Source: CAYNFS01 sp964396685
GTDB taxonomy: Bacteria; Patescibacteriota; Doudnabacteria; UBA920; 2-01-FULL-46-14
Direction: 5' to 3'
NCBI GenBank assembly: GCA_964396685.1
Contig: CAYNFS010000001.1
Span: 99,060-163,059 of the forward strand
DNA: 64,000 bases
Made by a program: the position numbers and the translations under genes. Positions 40,362-49,541 of the stretch are shown here, one piece after another. The notes under the pieces are model-generated. The model made no database searches. It was given only the letters and a program-made list of their open reading frames with translations, and was not told where the DNA came from. How positions within the stretch are numbered: position 1 is the stretch's first letter; every line of letters starts with the position of its first letter.

Positions 40362-41541
40362 TTCAAAAATCAAAATGCAAAATACAAAATTACAATTCAA
40401 AATTCAAAAATTATTTTTAATTATCCTTGCCCTCCCCTTTTTATTGGTGAAAATCGAGGTTGCGGTGGCTCCTGGTGGTCTGCCTTTCACTCCTCCGCCG
40501 AAAATTACAACCGTGATCGCGGTCGGAGACATCATGCTCTCGCGGCAAGTTGCGAGCAGAATCGAAAAAGCGCAGAATCCAAATCTGCCCTTTGAAAATT
40601 CCAAAGATTTACTGGCTTCGGCCGACATAACTTTTGGCAATCTGGAGTGTCCGCTTTCGCCAAATCCCAAAGCGGGCGGAGAAGGGCTGGTGTTTCGCTG
40701 TCCGGCCCGCTTTGTCGAAGGGTTAAAAACAGCAGGTTTTGACGTGCTCGGAACAGCCAACAACCACGCTCTGGATCAGGGACTTAATGGTCTAAATTTT
40801 ACGATCGACCATCTCAAATCCCAAGAAATTTTGCCGGTCGGCACCACTAAATGTCGTTGCGAGGAGTGTAACGACGAAGCAACCTCGTTTTTAAACCCAA
40901 AAGATTGCTTCGCTAACGCTCGCAATGACAATATAATCGAACGCAACGGCGTCAAATTCGGCTTCTTAGCTTATTCTTACTCTGCCCGCAACGACGGCGG
41001 CCGCTCCGCGCATCCGCAAATTTCAACTATGAATGAGCTATCAATTCTGCAATCAGAAATCAGCAATCTGAAATTGAATGGCGCGGATATCGTCATTGTC
41101 TCCATGCACGCCGGCGCGGAATACACCAGAAAACCCAATCAGGCTCAAATTGATTTTGCTCACGCGGCCATTGACGCCGGGGCCGATATCGTCATCGGCC
41201 ACCACCCCCACTGGATTCAGCCAATTGAGGTGTACCCTCCTATTTCTCCCTCCTCCCCTGGCGAGGGGAGGATGGCCGAAGGCCAGGAGAGGTCAAAGCA
41301 TCGAGGCCTTATCTTCTACTCCCTCGGCAACTTTGTCTTTGACCAGATGTGGAGTCAAGAAACCCAAGAGGGTTTAACAATAAAAATAACTATAATCAAT
41401 AACAAGATAGAAAGAGTGGCACTTGTCCCAATTATTATTGAAAACTACTGCTGTCCGAGAATGGCCAATGAAGAAGAAAAGGCAAAAATACTTCAAAAAA
41501 TCAACCAAAACACAAATACCATATTTTTATCTGAAAGGTAG
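40345..41541 (+). CDS. CapA/PgsA-family metallophosphatase-like exported protein
   Basis: Family linked to poly-gamma-glutamate or capsule synthesis; enzymatic role often unproven. N-terminal membrane anchor (about 22-40), then GDIMLSR, FGNLECPLS, ANNHALDQGLNG, SMHAGAEY and VIGHHPHWIQ, the metal-site motifs. Two palindromic repeats are inserted in frame: residues about 172-198 (CRCEECNDEATS region) and about 302-318 (SPSSPGEGRMAEGQE). Both lie between conserved motifs, so the fold may tolerate them as loops. The start overlaps the dprA end by 17 bp; the first 20 residues derive from an A/T-rich repeat. Confidence 0.88.
   Translation: MLSADNSKIKMQNTKLQFKIQKLFLIILALPFLLVKIEVAVAPGGLPFTPPPKITTVIAVGDIMLSRQVASRIEKAQNPNLPFENSKDLLASADITFGNLECPLSPNPKAGGEGLVFRCPARFVEGLKTAGFDVLGTANNHALDQGLNGLNFTIDHLKSQEILPVGTTKCRCEECNDEATSFLNPKDCFANARNDNIIERNGVKFGFLAYSYSARNDGGRSAHPQISTMNELSILQSEISNLKLNGADIVIVSMHAGAEYTRKPNQAQIDFAHAAIDAGADIVIGHHPHWIQPIEVYPPISPSSPGEGRMAEGQERSKHRGLIFYSLGNFVFDQMWSQETQEGLTIKITIINNKIERVALVPIIIENYCCPRMANEEEKAKILQKINQNTNTIFLSER
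40856..40938. repeat. In-frame palindromic element 1 in the CapA-like gene
   Basis: TGTCGTTGCGAGGAG..GATTGCTTCGCTAACGCTCGCAATGACA-type ends, related to 8217-8275 and to the uvrC insert. Confidence 0.75.
41248..41300. repeat. In-frame palindromic element 2 in the CapA-like gene
   Basis: CTCCCCTGGCGAGGGGAG hairpin plus TGGCCGAAGGCCA, encoding an SPGEGRMAEGQ loop. Confidence 0.7.
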
Positions 41542-41545
41542 GTCC

Positions 41546-41579
41546 GAACAACTACCCCACGATCGTGGGGTAGTTGTTC
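41546..41579. repeat. Perfect 34-bp palindrome centred on CCCACGATCGTGGG
   Basis: GAACAACTACCCCACGA mirrored exactly, 5 bp past the CapA-like stop. Third member of the ACGATCGT group. Confidence 0.7.
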
Positions 41580-41756
41580 AAAGCAATTTTTTGGGCTGGG
41601 CCATAGGCCAGCTTATTATCAAACCCCGCACTGGTTTGACAACCCCAATGTCAGTATCCTAATATCAAGCTGATATGATTCACTTCAACTTCGCAAATCT
41701 TATTTTCACTATTGTCTACAGCGCCGGTTTTTTGATTAACGATCCCTCACAATCAC

Positions 41757-42404
41757 ATGAATAAAATTCAAATCTCCAAAAATCAAAGCATCTTTATTCT
41801 CGGATTTATCGGCTTTTCGGTCTTTGCTTCCGCCATAAACTTCACGCCTTTTATAGCCGGCGATAAACTCAATTTCAACCTCTTTGACCTCTTTGCGCCC
41901 GTAGCCGGCGGCTTCTTTGGCGTCCTTCCCGCAGTGGCGGCGGTGTTTATGACAAATCTTATCAATCTCGTCCTGGGGCAAAGCTTCAATCTCGCGGCCG
42001 TCCTTCACGTCTTTCCGGTGCTGTTCGGCACTTGGTATTTTGCCTCAAAGAGAAAATCCTTCAACGTTGCGATTCCGGCCATAGCCATAATTGGCTTCCT
42101 CGCCTCGCCCACGGGTCGCGAAGTCTGGTATTACCCAATGTTCTGGCTCATCCCGATCGTTATGAGTTTCTTCAAAGAAAAATCCTTGCTGGCCAACGCG
42201 CTGGGGGCAACTTTTACGACCCACGCGATAGGCGGCCTTTTATGGATCCACTTTTTTTCGATACCGGCTCAAGTTTGGACGGGGCTCGTCCCGATTGTGG
42301 CTATGGAAAGAACGATTTTCACGGTCACCACGGCCGGGGTTTACCTTTTGGTGCAAAATGCCCCGAATCTAATTCGTAGATTCATAACAATTCGTATTTC
42401 GTAA
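41757..42404 (+). CDS. ECF-transporter S-component-like membrane protein
   Basis: 215 aa with about six membrane helices: SIFILGFIGFSVFASAI, FDLFAPVAGGFFGVLPAVAA, then AVLHVFPVLFGTWYF. The short loop before helix 2 (KLNFNLFDLFAPVAG) and overall size resemble vitamin-type S components. No ECF ATPase or T component is in the window. The next gene, 4 bp on, is a CofE-like ligase, so the substrate may be a glutamylated cofactor; this is speculative. Confidence 0.6.
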   Translation: MNKIQISKNQSIFILGFIGFSVFASAINFTPFIAGDKLNFNLFDLFAPVAGGFFGVLPAVAAVFMTNLINLVLGQSFNLAAVLHVFPVLFGTWYFASKRKSFNVAIPAIAIIGFLASPTGREVWYYPMFWLIPIVMSFFKEKSLLANALGATFTTHAIGGLLWIHFFSIPAQVWTGLVPIVAMERTIFTVTTAGVYLLVQNAPNLIRRFITIRIS

Positions 42405-42408
42405 AATC

Positions 42409-43149
42409 GTGCAGTTCCTGCCCGTCAAAACCCGCCCGCTTCTGCCGCCTAAGGACGATATTTACAAAGTCATGGCTAAATCCCTCCCCAAATTGCGGGA
42501 GGGCGATATTTTGGTGATTACTTCCAAAATCTTGGGCATTCACCAGGGGCGATGCGTAAAAATCGAGGCTGATACCGAACAGGAAAGAAACAAACTTATC
42601 ATGCGCGAAGCCGACTGGTACATTCCGCCGGAAAAACGCAAAGGTCTGCACTGGCACCTCACCATCAAGGACAAAACTCTAAACGCGGATGCCGGCATAG
42701 ACAGAAGTAATGGCCGAGGCTACTATATTTTGTGGCCAAACAATCAACAAAAACTGCTTAAGGAGATCCGAAGTTATCTCAAGAAAAAATTCAAGCTCAA
42801 AAAGCTGGGCATTATTTCCGTAGACAGCCACCTCATACCCCTGCGCACGGGGACGATGAGCATTTCTACCGGTTTTATCGGTTTTGAACCGTGGTTTGAC
42901 TATCGAGGCAAACCGGATATTTTCGGGCGCAAATTAAAATTCACCAGGCGAAACGTCGTCGATTCGCTCGCGGCCATTGCCGGGCTTTTGATGGGCGAGG
43001 GGGCGGAAAGATTGCCTCTTCTTATCATTCGAGGGGCAAATTTGGTGCAATTCACAAATAAAAATACTTACCGCAAGCTTTCTTACCCGATCAAAAATGA
43101 TATTTTTTATCCGCTACTCAAAATCTACCGCCGAAATAAAAAGATTTGA
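42409..43149 (+). CDS. CofE-like coenzyme F420:L-glutamate ligase domain protein
   Basis: 246 aa. LREGDILVITSKILGIHQGR, then NADAGIDRSN, VDSHLIPLRTGTMSISTGF, then DYRGKPDIFGRKLKFTRRNV and GEGAERLPLLIIRG match CofE/FbiB-type GTP-dependent glutamate ligases. Starts at GTG 42409. CPR genomes are not known to make F420, so another acceptor (for example a folate or a modified cofactor) or a moonlighting role is likely. Coupled to the membrane protein upstream. Confidence 0.82.
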   Translation: MQFLPVKTRPLLPPKDDIYKVMAKSLPKLREGDILVITSKILGIHQGRCVKIEADTEQERNKLIMREADWYIPPEKRKGLHWHLTIKDKTLNADAGIDRSNGRGYYILWPNNQQKLLKEIRSYLKKKFKLKKLGIISVDSHLIPLRTGTMSISTGFIGFEPWFDYRGKPDIFGRKLKFTRRNVVDSLAAIAGLLMGEGAERLPLLIIRGANLVQFTNKNTYRKLSYPIKNDIFYPLLKIYRRNKKI

Positions 43150-43181
43150 CCCCCACACCCCAACGCGGTTTGGCGTCGGGG

Positions 43182-43210
43182 TTGACAAGCGAAACAAATC
43201 GGGATAAAAC
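43182..43210 (+). promoter_or_regulatory. topA promoter
   Basis: TTGACA (43182-43187), 17 bp, TAAAAC (43205-43210); the ATG is only 11 bp further, so the leader is a few bases at most. Confidence 0.65.
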
Positions 43211-43221
43211 TTAAAACTAGT

Positions 43222-45444
43222 ATGCCTAGACTTATTATAGTTGAGTCGCCAACCAAAGGCCGGACGATTAGCAAATTTCTCGGCAAAGAGTTCAAGATCG
43301 AATCCTCGTTCGGGCATATTCGGGATTTGCCCGAGTCCGAGATGGGCGTGGATGTCGCAAAAGACTTTGAACCTAAATATATAATCCCCAAGGACAAGGC
43401 CAAAATCGTAAGCTCTCTTAAAAAACTTGCCCAGAAAGCGGCGGAAGTAATTCTGGCGACTGACGAAGACCGCGAGGGCGAGGCCATTGCCTGGCACCTC
43501 GTCCAAGCCCTTGGCTTGAACGAAATCAAAAATCAAAAATCTACCCCCTCTTCATCTCCCCCTTATCAAGGGGGAAAAAGAGAGGGGGTGAAACGGATTG
43601 TCTTTCACGAAATCACCAAGCAAGCCATAGAAGAATCGCTCAAAAACCCGCGAGGCATTGACATCAATCTTGTTGACGCCCAGCAGGCCCGAAGAATTTT
43701 GGACAGGCTTGTGGGCTACGAACTTTCTCCGTTTTTGTGGAAGAAAGTCAAACGAGGCCTTTCTGCCGGACGAGTGCAGTCTGTGGCCCTGCGCCTAGTG
43801 GTGGAGCGCGAGCGGGAAATAGAAAAATTTAAACCCCGAGAATACTGGACGGTGGAAGCCCGACTCAAAAAGCAGGAAGATCCCGACACGCGAAGTTTCA
43901 CGGCAAAGCTTGCCCAAATTGAGGGGCAGGCTCTTAAAAAATTTGACCTCCAAAACAAAGAAGCGGCGGAAAAAATCGTCAAAGATTTAACTGGCGCTAA
44001 ATACCAAGTTTTGGACGTCAAAGAAAAAGAAGTAAGGCGTTTTCCCGCAGCCCCCTTTACCACCTCCACACTCCAGCAGGAAGCCGCGCGCAAACTGGGT
44101 CTGTCTGCCAAACAAACCATGATGCTAGCCCAGCAACTTTACGAAACCGGCTACATTACCTACATGCGTACTGATTCGGTGAATCTGGCGGAACAGGCCT
44201 TGAGCCAGGCCCGGGATGTGATTGCTGAAAAATTCGGAAAAGACTACGTCCTGCCCCAGCCCCGCCGCTACAAAACCAAATCTAAAGGCGCACAGGAAGC
44301 CCACGAGGCCGTAAGACCTACTGACATGGCGCAAAACCCGCAGATTTTGGAGGGAACTCTAGAGAAAAAACAAGCCCAACTCTATGACCTCATTTGGAAA
44401 AGGACAATTGCCTCTCAAATGCCCGAAGCGGTTTTTGATCAAACAACCGCCGATATAGAAGCTAAAAAGCTACAAGCTACAAGCTATCACCTGTTTAGAG
44501 CCACCGGCCAAGTCCTCAAATTTGACGGCTTCATCAAAGTCTATACCGAAGGCCGTGACGAAAAAGAAGATGAAGAGGAACTTCCGGAAGGCGAACTTCC
44601 TTCCCTTCAAAGATCAGAAGTCCTAAATCTAAAATCTCTTGACGGCAAACAGCATTTCACTGAACCCCCTCCCCGCTACACTGACGCGACATTAGTAAAA
44701 ACACTTGAGGAATACGGCATCGGCCGACCCTCAACTTACGCCCCCACTATTTCAACAATTCTGGAGCGCGGATATGTAGAACGCAAAGAGAAAAAATTCC
44801 ACCCGACAGAAATCGGCAGGGTCGTCAGCGACCTTCTGGTGGAACATTTCCCAAAAATCGTTGACTACCAATTCACGGCCCGCATGGAAGAAGAGCTCGA
44901 CGAAATCGCGGAAGGCAAGCTCAAATGGCAACCGGTAATTCGCGAGTTTTACGACCCCTTCAAAGAAAATTTGGAAAAAAAGAAAAAAACCGTGGAGAAA
45001 CAGGTGGAGCAAACCGATATCCCCTGCCCGGTCTGCGGCAAACCCATGGTGAAAAAATTCGGCCGTTTCGGGCAGTTCCTGGCCTGTTCGGATTATCCCA
45101 AATGCAAGGGCACCAAGCCGCTGCCGGAAGAAGAGGCTTTGCAGAAAAAACTGGAAGCGGAAAACCACGGCAAAACCTGTCCCAAATGCGGGAAAGGTGA
45201 ACTGGTTGTAAAACGGGGAAAGTTTGGGCATTTTTTGGGATGCTCGCGCTACCCCGAGTGCGACTATATCGGCAGAATAGAAAAAAAGACTGGGATCGTC
45301 TGCCCCAAATGCGGCCAGGGAGAACTTGTCGAAAAGCGCACCCGCAAGAGACGCACTTTCTGGGGTTGCAATCGTTACCCAGATTGTGATCATGCGACTT
45401 GGCAACATCCTGGAGAAACCCAAAAGGGAAAAGAGAGCCCATAA
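43222..45444 (+). CDS. topA: DNA topoisomerase I
   Basis: Relaxes negative supercoils. TOPRIM start RLIIVESPTKGRTISKFLG and DEDREGEAIAWHL, catalytic Tyr in TGYITYMRTDS, then three C-terminal zinc ribbons (CPVCGKPMVKKFGRFGQFL, CPKCGKGELVVKRGKFG, CPKCGQGELVEKR). 740 aa. A palindromic element at 43541-43592 adds PSSSPPYQGGKREGV in the TOPRIM-domain region without frame loss. Confidence 0.96.
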   Translation: MPRLIIVESPTKGRTISKFLGKEFKIESSFGHIRDLPESEMGVDVAKDFEPKYIIPKDKAKIVSSLKKLAQKAAEVILATDEDREGEAIAWHLVQALGLNEIKNQKSTPSSSPPYQGGKREGVKRIVFHEITKQAIEESLKNPRGIDINLVDAQQARRILDRLVGYELSPFLWKKVKRGLSAGRVQSVALRLVVEREREIEKFKPREYWTVEARLKKQEDPDTRSFTAKLAQIEGQALKKFDLQNKEAAEKIVKDLTGAKYQVLDVKEKEVRRFPAAPFTTSTLQQEAARKLGLSAKQTMMLAQQLYETGYITYMRTDSVNLAEQALSQARDVIAEKFGKDYVLPQPRRYKTKSKGAQEAHEAVRPTDMAQNPQILEGTLEKKQAQLYDLIWKRTIASQMPEAVFDQTTADIEAKKLQATSYHLFRATGQVLKFDGFIKVYTEGRDEKEDEEELPEGELPSLQRSEVLNLKSLDGKQHFTEPPPRYTDATLVKTLEEYGIGRPSTYAPTISTILERGYVERKEKKFHPTEIGRVVSDLLVEHFPKIVDYQFTARMEEELDEIAEGKLKWQPVIREFYDPFKENLEKKKKTVEKQVEQTDIPCPVCGKPMVKKFGRFGQFLACSDYPKCKGTKPLPEEEALQKKLEAENHGKTCPKCGKGELVVKRGKFGHFLGCSRYPECDYIGRIEKKTGIVCPKCGQGELVEKRTRKRRTFWGCNRYPDCDHATWQHPGETQKGKESP
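43541..43592. repeat. Palindromic element inserted in frame in topA
   Basis: TACCCCCTCTTCATC..CCCCCTTATCAAGGGGG, almost the same as 13119-13172, here coding. Confidence 0.8.
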
Positions 45445-45567
45445 ATGGACTGACTGCACTGCATTCCCTTTAATTGTAGTCAGCTGATTTATCAGCTAAA
45501 AAACAAGCCCGGCAGATCCGCCCGAAAACGGGACAGACCGCAGGGCTATTTCAAAATCGCATGCAAA

Positions 45568-45610
45568 AAATCTGACCCCGGAAGCGGGGTCAGATTTGTT
45601 TTGTTTTTTG
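45568..45610 (+). terminator. Terminator of topA
   Basis: AAATCTGACCCCG gaag CGGGGTCAGATTT, 13 bp stem, then GTTTTGTTTTTT. Confidence 0.9.
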
Positions 45611-45767
45611 CAGTGTCTACCCTTTATTTAGGCATAAAAATTCACCTGAACCCGCTGGTGGTCAGTAAAGAAACAGAAAGAAAACCGATTGGTCAGGTGA
45701 TTCATCATGATTCTTAAGCTCAAGTGTAAACAGCGTCAAGAAAATTGTCAAATCATAATCCACAAAT

Positions 45768-45852
45768 GCGCCCAGCAGGATTCGAACCCCGGTAGCAGAC
45801 ACTTCGTGTCGCTACAGGGCAGGCCTGCGACCGTTGGCTTAAAAGGCCACTG
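45768..45852 (-). pseudogene. Broken tRNA-Lys copy with hairpin insertion
   Basis: Two blocks identical to the intact tRNA-Lys (21 nt at the 3' end; 29 nt covering the anticodon and T-stem) are separated by GTAGCagACAC..TGTCGCTAC, a hairpin inserted in the T arm. The 5' half (D arm and acceptor) is replaced by G+C-rich repeat sequence. It is a decayed tandem duplicate. Confidence 0.75.
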
Positions 45853-45875
45853 CCCCGCCTGCCTTGCTTCGCTTT

Positions 45876-45947
45876 GCGCCCAGCAGGATTCGAACCTGCG
45901 ACCGTTGGCTTAAAAGGCCACTGCTCTACCAACTGAGCTATGGGCGC
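45876..45947 (-). tRNA. tRNA-Lys (TTT)
   Basis: Minus strand cloverleaf: acceptor GCGCCCA/TGGGCGC, D arm GCTCAGTTGGTAGAGC, anticodon loop CTTTTAA with TTT, T loop TTCGAAT. CCA is not encoded. Confidence 0.95.
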
Positions 45948-46035
45948 TTATTTTACTTGCTTATCTTACAAAATTTTTCCAAAAAAATCAATCCGGTATG
46001 GGTATTGTTGCCTTTCACAAGCTTTTTCGTTGTTA

Positions 46036-46587
46036 TTAACCAATCTCACGATTAGCCTTGCGACCGAGAATTAGAAGCAATATCACAGATGCTGCTGCCC
46101 AATAGAACAAAGCTTCGGTTCCCACAAAAAGTCGTTGCAGAAAATCGGAAAACTGCTCGGTGGTTTCCTCCGGCAGATAAGAGATCAAAACTGCCGCCAA
46201 AAAACCGATCTGGGTAAGTGCCAAAAGAAACGACGGCAAAACTCCGAAAGTTTCCGAGCCCACGGGCGCTTGGAGCAGGACGCGGGAAAGCACATACAAC
46301 ACAACCAAAAATGTCACGGCGAAAGCCAAGAGGCGCAACAAGTAAAGCTCGGAAAAACCGAGCTTTACGGCTAAATTCGGGCCCAAAAACGGGGCAAAAT
46401 TGACCAACACAAAAGCCATATAGGTAGAAACCAGTACCGGCATGATTTTGCCGCGGTTGACAAAAAGGTGAGCGTAAAGCACGGAACCCGCGCCCAAAAA
46501 CAGCAAAATCAAAAGATCCCAAGAATCAAGACTGAAATCTATGGAACGGATTTGATTGATAACCTTGAGAATCTCCTGATTGGCCAT
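46036..46587 (-). CDS. Membrane protein of unknown function
   Basis: 183 aa with about four or five hydrophobic helices (LDSWDLLILLFLGAGSVLYA, MPVLVSTYMAFVLVNFAPFL, LLRLLAFAVTFLVVLYVL, then a C-terminal pair). The RGKIMPVLVSTYMAF region gives a CvpA-like impression, but I cannot assign a family. It begins 5 bp after dnaJ ends and is on the same strand, so it may be the last gene of the chaperone operon. Confidence 0.7.
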   Translation of the reverse strand: MANQEILKVINQIRSIDFSLDSWDLLILLFLGAGSVLYAHLFVNRGKIMPVLVSTYMAFVLVNFAPFLGPNLAVKLGFSELYLLRLLAFAVTFLVVLYVLSRVLLQAPVGSETFGVLPSFLLALTQIGFLAAVLISYLPEETTEQFSDFLQRLFVGTEALFYWAAASVILLLILGRKANREIG

Positions 46588-46591
46588 AGTT

Positions 46592-47719
46592 TCAATTTTC
46601 TACCTGCTCGCCGCGCTCTCCGGCCAGCTGACGCAAAAACTCTTTCTCCTTTTTGGAAAGCTTGGTCGGGGTAACAATTTTTATCATAACCAGATGGTCG
46701 CCGCGCCTACGGCTGTCCGGATGCGACACCCCACGGCCGCGCAGACGCAAAACCTGGCCGGACTGAATGCCTGCCGGAATTTTTAGCATTCCTTTCCCGT
46801 CCACGGTATTTATTTCCACCTGCGCTCCAAGGGCGGCCTGATAAAAACTGACCGATGTCTCGGAGAGAATGTCAAAACCTTCACGTTTGAATTCCGGATG
46901 GGGATGGACTTTCATCACAACATACAAATCGCCCCTGCTGCTTCCCCGATACCCCATCTCCCCTTCTTGAGGGATTTTAAGCCTCTGCCCGTCTTCAATC
47001 CCGGCCGGAACTGATACCCGAATCGTCTTGCGCATTTTTTTTATGCCGCTGCCCCGGCACTCACTACAGGCTTTTTCCGGCACTTTCCCAGTACCCTCGC
47101 ATTCTTCGCACGTCCGGACTTGCTGGAAACTGCCCAAAATCGTTCGGCTGTGTTTGACGATTTGTCCTGTGCCATGACATTGGGGACAAGCAACAATTTT
47201 GCTGCCGGCAGCCGCCCCTTTCCCTTCGCAGACAGGACACATATCCTGCTTTTCCACCACAATTTCTTTTTCCGTACCAGCGACACTTTCCAGAAAATCA
47301 ATCTTGAGTTCGGTTTCCAAATCCACCCCCTGGCCCCGCCGCTTCTGCCTGGGGCTTCCGAAAATGTCGGAAAAAATATCGCCGAAATCAAATTCTATGC
47401 CCGAAAAAGGACCTCTGGAAAAATTGTCGCCGAAGCCGCGCACAAAATCCGAAAAATCTTCAAAGCCACCAAATCCGCCAAAGCCTCCAGCGCCCCGGGC
47501 GCGGGCTTGTTCAAAAGTTTCTCCAAACTGATCGTATTGGGCGCGCCTGTTGTCGTCGGAGAGCACCTCATAAGCCTCGTTAATCTCGCGAAACTTTTTT
47601 TCATCCCCGCCACCCTTGTCCGGATGATATTCATGGGCCAGCCTGCGGTAAGCGCGCCTGATCTCGTCTTTGGAAGCGCCCTTGCTCACTCCTAAAATGT
47701 CATAGTAATTTCTAGCCAT
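46592..47719 (-). CDS. dnaJ: Chaperone DnaJ
   Basis: Hsp40 co-chaperone stimulating DnaK. J-domain with HPD (HEYHPDKGGG) at the N-terminus, Gly/Phe-rich linker (ARGAGGFGGFGGFEDF), four CxxCxGxG zinc repeats (CPVCEGKGAA, CPQCHGTGQI, CEECEGTGKV, CSECRGSGIK), and the C-terminal substrate-binding domain. 375 aa. Its ATG shares one base with the dnaK stop (TAATG). Confidence 0.97.
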   Translation of the reverse strand: MARNYYDILGVSKGASKDEIRRAYRRLAHEYHPDKGGGDEKKFREINEAYEVLSDDNRRAQYDQFGETFEQARARGAGGFGGFGGFEDFSDFVRGFGDNFSRGPFSGIEFDFGDIFSDIFGSPRQKRRGQGVDLETELKIDFLESVAGTEKEIVVEKQDMCPVCEGKGAAAGSKIVACPQCHGTGQIVKHSRTILGSFQQVRTCEECEGTGKVPEKACSECRGSGIKKMRKTIRVSVPAGIEDGQRLKIPQEGEMGYRGSSRGDLYVVMKVHPHPEFKREGFDILSETSVSFYQAALGAQVEINTVDGKGMLKIPAGIQSGQVLRLRGRGVSHPDSRRRGDHLVMIKIVTPTKLSKKEKEFLRQLAGERGEQVEN

Positions 47720-49524
47720 TATTTCTTTTCTTCAAATTGCGCATCTTCGGGTTTTTGGTTGTCCTTTTTGTCGTCTTTTTTCTCCGAGTACATCGCAGCG
47801 CCGACTTTCTGAATTTCCGCGCTTACAGCATCCATTTGCCGGCGAATTGCTTCAAGGTCACTGCTATCTTTGATTTTTTTAAGCTCGGCAACTTTCGACT
47901 CCAAACTTGATTTGGCTGCCGCATCCACCTTGTCACCGGCGTCTTTCAGGGTTTTTTCCACGACGTGAATGAGCTGATCCGCCTGGTTTCGGAGATCAAT
48001 AAGCTCGCGGCGCTTGCGGTCTTCTTCGGCATGGGCTTCGGCCTCTTTTTTCATACGCTCAATCTCTTCTTTGGACAGATTGGAAGAACCGGTTATCGTA
48101 ATGTGCTGGGCTTTGCTGGTTGCCTTGTCTTTGGCGGTAACAGTCAAAATTCCGTTGGCGTCAATGTCAAAAGTCACCTCAACTTGAGGAACTCCTCTGG
48201 GCGCTGGCGGAATGCCGTCCAGGATAAACCGACCCAAAGACTTGTTGTCAGAGGCCAACGGCCGCTCTCCTTGCAAAACGTGAATCTCGACAGAAGTCTG
48301 GTTGTCTGCCGCTGTGGAAAAAATTTGGGACTTGGAAGTGGGGATGGTGGTATTGCGCTCAATCAGAGGAGTGGCCACGCCGCCCAAGGTTTCAATGCCA
48401 AGCGTCAGAGGTGTTACATCCAAAAGCAAAATGTCTTTGACCTCGCCGCCCAAAACTCCGGCCTGGATAGCGGCCCCTTTGGCTACAGCCTCCATGGGGT
48501 CAACGCCTCGCTCAACGACTTTGCCAATATAACCTTCCACGAATTTCTGCACGATCGGCATTCGGGTCGGTCCTCCCACCAGAATGATTCGGTCAATGTC
48601 TTTTGGCGCAAGTTTGGCATCCGAAAGGGCCTGCTCAATAGAATGGCGGCAACGCTCCACAATGGGCTTGACCAGCTCTTCAAGCTTGGCTCGGGTCATC
48701 TTCATAGTCAAATGTTTCGGTCCGGAAGCATCAGCAGTGATAAAGGGTAGGTTAATCTCGGTTTCCAAAGTAGTGGAAAGCTCAATTTTTGCTTTCTCCG
48801 CTGCTTCCTTCAAACGATTAAAAGCAATATTGTCATTTTGGATATCAATGCCTGTTTCACCCTTAAATTCGGAAGCTATATAATCCATGACGACTTTGTC
48901 CATGTCTGTGCCCCCGAGATGAGTATCGCCAGACGTGGAGATAACCTCGAAAACCCCCTGTCCGAAATCCATGATGGTCACATCCAAAGTCCCGCCGCCA
49001 AAATCAAACACCAAAATTTTCTGCTCTTTCTCGGCCTTGTCCAAGCCGTAGGCAAGGGCGGCGGCGGTCGGCTCGTTGATGATCCGCACGACGTCGAGGC
49101 CTGCTATCTCTCCGGAATTTTTGGTGGCCTGCCTTTGGGCGTCGTCAAAATAGGCGGGCACGGTAATCACCGCTTTCTGGACAGGCTCGCCAATGTAGGC
49201 TTCGGCGTCTCGCTTAATTTTTTGCAGGATAAAGGCCGAAATTTGCTCCGGGGTATATTCTTTGTCCCGCACTTTTATTTTCTCTTTGGTCCCCATCTTG
49301 CGCTTGACCGCATACACTGTCCCCGCCGGGTTGGTTACGGCTTGCCGGCGGGCCGGTTCTCCCACCAGAAGCTCGCCGTCTTTGGTAAGCGCCACATAAG
49401 ATGGAAAAGCTTTGCCGCCCAAAGTTGTCCCCTCTGCTGAAGGGATAATCACGGGCTTGCCGCCCTCGAGCGCGGCCGCCGCGCTGTTGGAAGTACCGAG
49501 ATCGATACCGATAATTTTTGGCAT
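47719..49524 (-). CDS. dnaK: Chaperone DnaK (Hsp70)
   Basis: ATP-driven protein folding chaperone. GIDLGTSNSAAA, VITVPAYFDDAQRQATKNSG, IINEPTAAALAYGLD, VFDFGGGTLDVTI and ILVGGPTRMPIVQ mark the ATPase domain; the substrate domain (LLDVTPLTLGIETLGGV) and a helical lid with a charged tail follow. 601 aa is normal. It lies in the hrcA-grpE-dnaK-dnaJ order, with a GIY-YIG gene intruding upstream. Confidence 0.97.
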   Translation of the reverse strand: MPKIIGIDLGTSNSAAAALEGGKPVIIPSAEGTTLGGKAFPSYVALTKDGELLVGEPARRQAVTNPAGTVYAVKRKMGTKEKIKVRDKEYTPEQISAFILQKIKRDAEAYIGEPVQKAVITVPAYFDDAQRQATKNSGEIAGLDVVRIINEPTAAALAYGLDKAEKEQKILVFDFGGGTLDVTIMDFGQGVFEVISTSGDTHLGGTDMDKVVMDYIASEFKGETGIDIQNDNIAFNRLKEAAEKAKIELSTTLETEINLPFITADASGPKHLTMKMTRAKLEELVKPIVERCRHSIEQALSDAKLAPKDIDRIILVGGPTRMPIVQKFVEGYIGKVVERGVDPMEAVAKGAAIQAGVLGGEVKDILLLDVTPLTLGIETLGGVATPLIERNTTIPTSKSQIFSTAADNQTSVEIHVLQGERPLASDNKSLGRFILDGIPPAPRGVPQVEVTFDIDANGILTVTAKDKATSKAQHITITGSSNLSKEEIERMKKEAEAHAEEDRKRRELIDLRNQADQLIHVVEKTLKDAGDKVDAAAKSSLESKVAELKKIKDSSDLEAIRRQMDAVSAEIQKVGAAMYSEKKDDKKDNQKPEDAQFEEKK

Positions 49525-49541
49525 AATTACTCCTTTCTGTC

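Noticed and set aside
45641..45705. Riboswitch from the TCACCTGA/TCAGGTGA inverted repeat
   Set aside because: Only one weak stem with no conserved core, and it leads to a tRNA region on the opposite strand.
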